The translations under genes and the position numbers were made by a program. Below the pieces are notes generated by a model, which worked only from the letters and a program-made list of their open reading frames with translations, was not told where the DNA came from and made no database searches. From NCBI RefSeq assembly GCF_003473485.1, contig NC_053042.1:38158762-38222761 (forward strand): a DNA stretch of 64,000 nucleotides, in the 5' to 3' direction. This document shows, piece by piece, positions 57,420 through 64,000 of this stretch (positions within the stretch are counted from its first letter, which is position 1; every line of letters begins with the position of its first letter). This DNA comes from Medicago truncatula. Taxonomy: Eukaryota > Streptophyta > Magnoliopsida > Fabales > Fabaceae.

Positions 57420-58390
57420 TAGTAAGGTCATATAATCGCTGATTGAAGTCTCATCGAAAGTGGTAGCCTCAAATAGATAATGGTAAAGATAGCTAAATCA
57501 CATCCCACCCCATGACAACTCACTCATTGTGTTAAAGTCACTCCCTTATCAAGCGATATAATGTCAATGTGCTTGTTGATATTGTCGATGAATATAGTAA
57601 AACAAATCAAATAAAGCAAGAAAGCTCTCACACACCATTGTATCGGATTATTTCCCTCATTCTCCCACTAAGTTGCCATATTGAGGTGCTCCTCGCGTAT
57701 TCTCTTTAGGAAGGGAATATTTGAAAAAGCACCAAACTAGTTAGCTCTCTCATCAATCGCAGTATGCTCGACAACACCAAACAAGTCAATCGTCAACTGG
57801 ATACCCGTCTCCTGAGAGATCTTTTTCTCGTGATCCATCATTTTCCCTTCAACGGGGATGTATAAAAGACACGTCAAATCATCCAGCGTAGCGGTCATCT
57901 CCACAACAGGCAGATGAAAGTCGTTATCTTATCCCAAATCCTGCATATGTGCTGATGGGTGTAAAAGTGTGGTTATCTTATTCACATGCTTGATGGCCTT
58001 ACACACATTGCGACTTTCAAATACAAAAACAAAAAAAAAAGTTAAATATACATAGCCATAACAAATATTTAAATGATAAAGCAATATAGTTGTACTTACA
58101 TCAACGTCATTCCAAATCATGTAAGCAACATGATTAGCGATGACGACAATAAAGATATATCAGAAGGGCTCCCAGGAAAAACATCAAGGGTCGGTGGTAA
58201 TGTTAGTGCATCATGTTGTTCAAGTTGCTCATGCTTCTCATGATGTCGCTTAACCTGGTAACACTGCTTTTGAGTAGGGTCGTGGCAGTGTTCCTCAATA
58301 GGATCATAGTACTGCTTTAGTGACATGATATTGATCATTTGTAAGGTCAACCACCTAGGACACACCCGTTTGTGAGGTCCCCTCCCCATT
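57420..58390 (-). pseudogene. Plant mobile domain (PMD/MAIL-like) relic
   Basis: Minus-strand frames contain FHLPVVEMTATLDDLTCLLY, then IPVEGKMMDHEKKIS and NPIQWCVRAFLLYLICFTIF, all characteristic of the plant mobile domain found in MAIN/MAIL proteins and in transposon-borne copies. An upstream frame starts MGRGPHKRVCPRWL. At least two stops or frame breaks interrupt the domain, so this is not an intact gene. Legume genomes carry many such copies. Whether this one came from a transposon or a host gene cannot be told. Confidence 0.65.
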
Positions 58391-58539
58391 ATTACTTCAC
58401 CCTCGTGTCCTTTTAGGAGGAGTGTTCTCTCTCTCTCTCTGGGTTGTCAGTCATATCTACACAACTCATTGAGTCATTTGATCGAACACTCGGTGTATAC
58501 ATTATAGATCCCGATCGTTAAGTTTAACCCCAAATGATG
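58391..58539. other. Short spacer with a CT microsatellite
   Basis: A (CT)n run at about 58424-58441. Nothing else seen. Confidence 0.6.
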
Positions 58540-58577
58540 TCTATGGTGGATCAACCTTAAGAGTGGTCCACCATAGA

Positions 58578-58612
<35 letters not shown>

Positions 58613-60231
58613 TTTAAACTGTTTGATGTTTTTTCTAAAGAGGATAGTTGGATTACGCAAGTGTATTTAATCTTATGGTGAGTCAACAACAACTAATTAA
58701 TTTTCACTTTCTTCTTCTTCTTCCTCACTCTTGTTTATCATTTTCATCATTTTTTTCCAAAAAAATCAGAAACATCAACAATCATCAACAACAACCCATA
58801 TTAAATTTGATTTCAATTAAAAATCTAAATGAAAAACTGAATTGAAGTTTTACAAAAGGATTTAATGAAGTGAAAATAATTCATGAATTGAAGTTTTCAA
58901 CCATATTTAACAGCACAATATTCTCAGCAACACCTCCACAACATTATCCACAGGGAAAATAAAATAAAATCTGTCATGAATAGGTTCGATTATGTAACAT
59001 CACCCAAGAGAAATTATGTAACCTCTCCAACCTGTACCAGAAACGTAAAAACAGAAGGAAGAAAACGCATAAGATCCGAAAACGTGAAACCCATAACAGG
59101 AGGAAAAAACACATAAGATCTGGAAGAAGCAACTCTGAAGAAGAGGAAAACAGGATAAAACGAGGAAGAAAACGCGATCCAGAACCAAACCCTCCATCGA
59201 GTGAAACGCGATCCAAACCAATGAGGAGATTGGAGGTGATTTCAATGTGGATTTGGTGGATTTGGGGGGGTTTTGGGTTTTGAGATGCAAATTGATTTTG
59301 TATTTGAGAGTGGGAGAAGGAGAAGAGAGGAAAAGTTTTGATAGAGAGAGAATGGAGAAGAGATGCTACAGTAACTAGGTTTGTATTTGCTTTCCTCTTG
59401 TTCTTGCTGAATCTGTTAACGTGTGCTCCTTGATTTCAAGCAATGGAAGAGTTTTTTTTTTTTTGTTACAAAGCAAATTAGAAAACAGAATAACAGGAAA
59501 AGAAACAAAGAAGAAAACACTAGCGCCTAATAAAAATAGAACCTATCTCATCTGTTCTCAACAGAGGAATAAGTAACTCCGGAGGCGAAGAGTGAACCGT
59601 GAAAGCAACATCAGTCGAAGCTCCAAATTTGGCCATATAATTCGCGCATTGGTTACCTTCTCTAAGCGAATGTTCAAGAGAGAAATTTCTAGAGCTTGGT
59701 AGGTCTTTGATGTTTTGAATGATAACCGCGTAAACATGGTACTGACAGATATCTTGCTTGATGAGATTGACGGTGAGGAGAGAATCTGAATAGCAGGCCA
59801 CTTCCTCAAAATTTAAGTTGATAGCTAACCTTAATCCTTGATAAAGGGCCATAAGTTCCGCGAACAGAATGTCTGAAGGGCTGTTTATATAACCTGAAAA
59901 GCCTGATATGTAGGTGTCGGAATGGTTGCGCAATACTCCACCAAAACCTGTTCGATAAATTATAAATTGGTTAAATTGGTGAAAATAACAACATATACGA
60001 TAAAAAAAATCTGGGTATTTTTTTTTATAAAAATGATGATGAGGTAAAGAAAAAGATAAAGGAAGAAGATGAAAAAAAAGGTAAAATAAATTAAGTATTG
60101 GTGGTTCACAGGAAGATACAATATTCTTGCATGATCCAACGGTCGTCTTTCTTAAAAAAAGACCAAAGGGTTAAAATTAGAAATATTAATAAGGTTTATG
60201 GTGGACCACTCTTAAGTTGGTCCACCATAGA
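58540..60231. mobile_element. Pack-MULE-like inverted-repeat element carrying an RNase H domain
   Basis: The left end TCTATGGTGGATCAACCTTA and right end TAAGTTGGTCCACCATAGA are inverted. The similarity continues, diverged, for about 120-135 bp inward (for example AGTTGGATTACGCAAG versus CGTTGGATCATGCAAG on the other strand). Each terminus is itself palindromic (TATGGTGGA...TCCACCATA). The interior of about 1.4 kb has gene-like, GC-richer sequence (59000-59300) and an RNase H domain. A 12-bp direct repeat, TTAAGTTTAACC, lies outside both ends (58518-58529, 60235-60246) but at unequal distances, so it is not a clean target duplication. A (TA)n tract lies at 58580-58607. Confidence 0.6.
59520..59958 (-). 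pseudogene. RNase H-like (RVT_3) domain fragment
   Basis: The open minus-strand frame reads GFGGVLRNHSDTYISGFSGY, then FAELMALYQGLRLA (with the catalytic-type Glu), CYSDSLLTVNLI (Asp) and EHSLREGNQCANYMAKFGAS. It is the RNase H domain of plant L1-type LINEs and the single-domain proteins derived from them. The first catalytic Asp region is missing. A splice-acceptor-like TTTATCGAACAG directly precedes GFGGVL, so it may have been one exon. The frame is undisturbed for about 140 codons, unlike the LINE remnant at 44-48 kb. No upstream exon was identified. Confidence 0.65.
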
Positions 60232-60246
60232 CTCTTAAGTTTAACC

Positions 60247-62094
60247 ATCAGGATTTTTTGACAAACGTAGGAAAAAGTGAGGGACCAAAAGGTACATTTT
60301 ATTAATTGTGGGACCAAAATGAAAACTTAAAATTATTTAAGGGACTATTGGATCAAATAAGCCTACAATATACATTCTTGGTTCATCGTGTTACAGAAGG
60401 TTTAAACTACCACATTGAATTTAAATCTAATTTAAACACCATTGATAGCGTAAAAATGCAAACATTTGATTATTTACTAACAAAAAAAATCAAAAATTAT
60501 ATAAACTCTAAACATTAACATATCACCATTATTATTATTTTAAAAATCAAACATGTAAAACTAAGAACGTCAATATCAAGGGATTTAAACACTTACTTGT
60601 TATCGGAAAGATGAGTAGCTTGTGTTTGAAGAAATTAAATAGAGATTGGTATTTAAGATTTTGGAGGAAGTTTGATTGTGTTTTGAAGAAGTGGGGGTTG
60701 TTGTTGCAATTCTGGTTTAAGACCAGAGCACAACGACAATTAAATATTGTTGAAATATTAGCGAATGATAGTTTTTTTTTTAAGACATAAAAATGGAATA
60801 TATCAACAACGGCAGTGAAACACCTAAGTACAAGATGTACTAAAAGTGTCACCCCTAAAAACAGTCAGACATACAATGAAGAGTCAAAGCGAATGTCAGT
60901 CCATTGCCACCTGTCATAAATATCAGACTGCAAAACGACACCATTAGTTAATTGCCTACACTCCTCTAGCATCTCCTCCTCCCACACCCTCAACCTACGC
61001 CTCCAGCCCCACGCCTCTCCGTCAACCTCCCCACCAAGGGCAACCATATTAGCTACTGTGCTCAGCTTATTAGACGCTAAGTCAAATAGGCGACGCAACC
61101 TGATACAAAAAGGAACATCACCAAGCCACCTGTCATATCAAAAGAAAGTACTAGTGCAATCTCCTACCTTTTTCGACACCCTCTCTGCAAACCAACCCCC
61201 CTCTACATCGCCTACCCCATCCCTAATCTTCACCATACCGCGCTACCAAAACCCTATACCATAACCCGCCTCTATCCACCAACACCATTTACCTAACAAA
61301 GCACTATTAAATTCCTGCAACTTCCTCACCCCTAATAGTTAACTGTCGTTGTCGGCTGAACAATAGTTAACTGTCATTAGTGACATTTTGGTATTTTCGG
61401 GATGGTTGAAAGAAAAATGAAAGTATAGAGAGCAATTTTCATTCATATGTGCAATGTGGGTTTGGATTGTGCATGCCCCGTTATTTATTCGAGTTGGACC
61501 GTTTAAGCCCTCGTTACAACAAAAGATTAGTCTGCATACAAACTTGTACGTGGAGCATACTACTCTATATGGAAAGATAATTGAGTGAACATAAACTAAT
61601 GTATTTATAGATATTATAAACAATATACATCAACATTTTTAAAAAAAATATACATTAATTTTTGTTGACTCGTTTGTCTTTTATAAAAAGGATTAAAAAT
61701 AATATATATATTTTTTTTAGAAAGAATTTTGCGTGCTACCAATGAACCTTTTGTTTGCGAAAATAAAGAAGCCCGGTCTAATTTGCCTTGACATTTATGG
61801 CGGTAAACTCGCTTAACGGCTAAGACTTGTTCGATCCTTAAAAATCTCTCCACTCTCCTCTATTTCTCCCCCACATACAAGAATATTTCTCTTTTTCTTT
61901 TTATCACTTTCTTCCTTAATTATTTATTCTTCTATATATAAAATGTTCATCCCAGATTAATCCAACGACAACCATCAAACACAATAACCAAACCCTAATC
62001 CTCTCTTCCCTCTCTTTCAGATCCACAACTCTCCACCGAGATCTCACCTCACGCGCCACCGAAACTGGACCACGCGCCTGTAACCTCTTCTATC
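60247..62094. other. Intergenic region and promoter of the PHD-finger gene
   Basis: Repeat scraps include GGGACCAAAA motifs at 60270-60350, CCTCC-rich sequence at 60960-61260, and AATAGTTAACTGTC pairs at about 61335-61380. CT-rich leader sequence with TATATATAAAA near 61934 precedes the gene. No other gene seen. Confidence 0.45.
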
Positions 62095-63744
62095 ATGGTC
62101 GTTAGCGGCGGCAAATCCTTAAAACGTATGAAAAGAAGAGTCACCGCCGATTACCACGATTTCTTTTCATTTCCTTCACCATCCCTCGCTGCATCAGAGA
62201 GTTTCTCCGGCGGACCTTTTCGTTCTAATGTTCACTCTTTTCTCACCAAGTACGCGCTTCTTCCACCGCCTTCGGCGTTGTTTCCGCACTTGCTGACGTG
62301 GCAGATCCTCTTCCGTGTCGGTGAGATCACCGAAGGGGGTGAATCGGGTCCGGCGGTGATTTGCCTTGACGTTGTGGAAGAGGATGTTGCTAGATCCAGA
62401 TCTGTGTATTGTGATCAGTGCCGAGTTTTCGGTGAGTTGACTCGGTTCGGTTTTACGTGAATCACTTTGGTTTCATCGGTTTTTCTTCCGGTTTCTATCC
62501 GGTTGCCGGTTTTCTATTACCTACTCTTTTGCTTTAGTTAATATGATGATGATAATAATAAAATATGCAAATTAAAATTGAAATTGGATTTTTATGAGTT
62601 TTTGAAATTATCATGTTTATTTCACGAGATGATTACATTATCCATTATAATAATTTGCAATAATACTAATAATATCATAAATGTTATTATGATTATGATG
62701 TGTATAGTTTTTGACAAATTTATTTTAAGTGAGTGATAATATTAAGTTAATGAATTATTAGTAAATTAAAAGAGTGATAAATTAGTGAACTGCGAGTTAT
62801 TATTGACGATAAAATGGAGAGATATTAGGACCAGGAGAAGAGAATAAAAACGGTATTCGGGTGGGTGGGTGGTGGGTCCCTTAAGAAGGAGACATGTGGA
62901 AGAGTAATGGAGTGACACGTGGTTTTGCTTTTTGGATACGGTGTGTTTTTTGTTGCGTGACAGTTATGATTATTGTGTGAAGTAGTAGTTGTTTGTCGTT
63001 ATCATTGTGCTAAAAGTTATGCTTGGCATTGTTGTGTTGTGTGCAACTTTTCTTTTTTTCATTTGGATATTTTTTCTGGAATATTCTCCATTTGGATTTT
63101 GCTTAGTTGTCATTGACGTGTTTCGCACGCAATTTCTACCTATAGATCATGCTTTTGCTTAGTTAATTAATTGATTTTGTGTACCCAAAAAAAAATTGAC
63201 TATTGTTTGTGTTTTTAAAGAGTTGTTCTTGTTTTCATTTCATGGTTCTTTTTTGCAACACTGGATTTCCTTTGAACAAGATTGAAACATTTTGATGACT
63301 AAACTATTCTTTTTGTTATATATATAAAACTAAAACATTAGAGTTTTGTGTACTAAATGTTATGAAAGTATCAATTATAAAGCATTTAGATTTAGATATA
63401 TATTTTATTTTTATGTTAAGTGGCGTAGTGGCTAGACTATCACACTTTTTAAATGTGAACAAGTGGGGTGTGGTGAGTTCGAACTTTTGCCCCGTGCAAA
63501 TGGATGTCCACCAATTGAGCTATGTTTTGCTTAACTTTTGTTTTCTTGGTAGTGTCCTATTAAAACTATTGTTTTCCTGATAGTGCCCTGTTGATTTTTA
63601 TTATTTTTTGAACTTAGGTTGCAGCGGAAATCCTGTGTGCAGTAAGCGTTACCATTTTATAATCAAAACTGATGGGAGATCCATTGGTGGATACCATAAA
63701 CCGTGTATGTGCTGTGGAGATATTTTGCATTTGTCAGAATCCAA
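62095..63744 (+). CDS. PHD-finger protein, MMD1-like family (5' part)
   Basis: Exon 1, 62095-62431, and exon 2, 63618-63744, join in a Gly codon (TTTTCG|GTGAGT ... AACTTAG|GTTGC). They give 154 codons, and the gene continues beyond the right edge. The N-terminus is basic (GGKSLKRMKRRVTADYHDF). PPPSALFPHLLTWQILFRVG, LDVVEEDVARSRSVYCDQCR and KPCMCCGDILHLSES are typical of Arabidopsis At1g33420 and MALE MEIOCYTE DEATH 1 relatives (about 700 residues; recalled). That family is nuclear, with a C-terminal PHD finger reading histone marks. MMD1 itself acts in male meiosis. Which member this is cannot be decided from the N-terminus, and the PHD finger lies outside the window. Intron 1 holds a SINE-like insertion. 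Confidence 0.9.
63415..63545 (+). mobile_element. tRNA-derived SINE-like insertion in PHD gene intron 1
   Basis: An A-box-like TGGCGTAGTGGCTAGAC and, about 45 bp later, a B-box-like GAGTTCGAACTTTTG give the internal pol III promoter layout of a tRNA-derived SINE. The downstream boundary is unclear. Confidence 0.4.
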
Positions 63745-64000
63745 GTGAGTAATTCTTCTGCCACAAGCAGGATTTTTCTCTATTTGTGCAATTGTCATCC
63801 TTCGGATATTCTTCTTATCAATTGACTGTTACTTTGTTAGGCCATCTCCAATGGGGAAATATTATACCCAACTATCCCTCAATGGGGAGGAATCTTGTAG
63901 GAATAGGGTGCTAATCTAAACACTAATGTTTATATCTGAATTGAGGGCTAGGGTGCAATTAATTAATATTTTGTTTATGAAATATAAGAATGAGAGGTTG
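63745..64000 (+). other. Intron 2 of the PHD-finger gene (incomplete)
   Basis: Follows the AA|GTGAGT donor. No acceptor or exon was recognised before the window ends. Confidence 0.5.

Noticed and set aside
58974-59290. Two overlapping minus-strand frames inside the inverted-repeat element
   Set aside because: Repetitive Ser/Phe-rich peptides from a locally repeated sequence (AACGCATAAGATC-type). They may derive from a captured exon, but no gene can be supported.
61339-61853. Two minus-strand frames of 79-94 codons
   Set aside because: No recognisable domain. They lie in AT-rich intergenic sequence upstream of the PHD gene.

Overview
This is plant nuclear DNA: AT-rich, with intron-containing genes and dense small transposons. 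The gene content suggests a papilionoid legume, and I infer Medicago or a close relative. The clues are two isoflavonoid-type O-methyltransferases, a family of ER-type small heat shock proteins, Ogre/Tat-like LTR sequence, and Tourist, Stowaway, hAT and Mutator-like miniature elements. The species call is an inference.

Layout. 0-1.6 kb: last two exons of an unidentified gene. 4.4-6.1 kb: an intronless berberine-bridge-enzyme-like FAD oxidase. 8.3-9.2 kb: a plastid-type single-cupin protein with two exons. 9.8-12.1 kb: a five-exon fructokinase. 12.8-31.6 kb: five genes for ER small heat shock proteins. They fall into promoter/tail class A (12786-, 22452+, 25373-) and class B (19993+, 30979-). 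A truncated PP2-type lectin relic lies at 17.6-18.2 kb. 33.4-36.0 kb: a six-exon plastid alpha/beta hydrolase matching chlorophyll dephytylase (CLD1). 38.7-41.9 and 51.3-53.0 kb: two tandem two-exon O-methyltransferase genes. 43-49 kb, between them: a Mutator relic, a small copied piece of CLD1 exon 1, and a LINE remnant split by a solo LTR. 57.4-58.4 kb: a plant-mobile-domain relic. 58.5-60.2 kb: an inverted-repeat-bounded, Pack-MULE-like element carrying an RNase H domain. 62.1 kb to the right edge: first two exons of an MMD1-like PHD-finger gene.

The most interesting structure is the heat shock cluster. Genes 22452(+) and 25373(-) sit in the arms of a palindrome about 1.4 kb per arm. Genes 19993(+) and 30979(-) form an outer inverted pair with about 2 kb of shared flank. 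The order is therefore B-A | A-B, as expected from one inverted duplication followed by insertions. Because one arm often keeps the empty site, several insertions can be read directly: a roughly 200-bp MITE in the promoter of 19993, and a 2.4-kb block in the right arm. Class B genes carry perfect triple heat shock elements next to the TATA box and end in KQEL. Class A genes lack such elements in the proximal promoter and end in NNEL or TTEL. One class A copy (25373) has a small deletion that removes its C-terminal tail.

The heat shock proteins would act as ER chaperones. CLD1 (chlorophyll turnover at photosystem II, heat-linked in Arabidopsis) is their immediate neighbour, possibly by chance. 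The O-methyltransferases point to isoflavonoid or related phenolic methylation. Splice sites were placed by eye from GT/AG, reading phase and family similarity.
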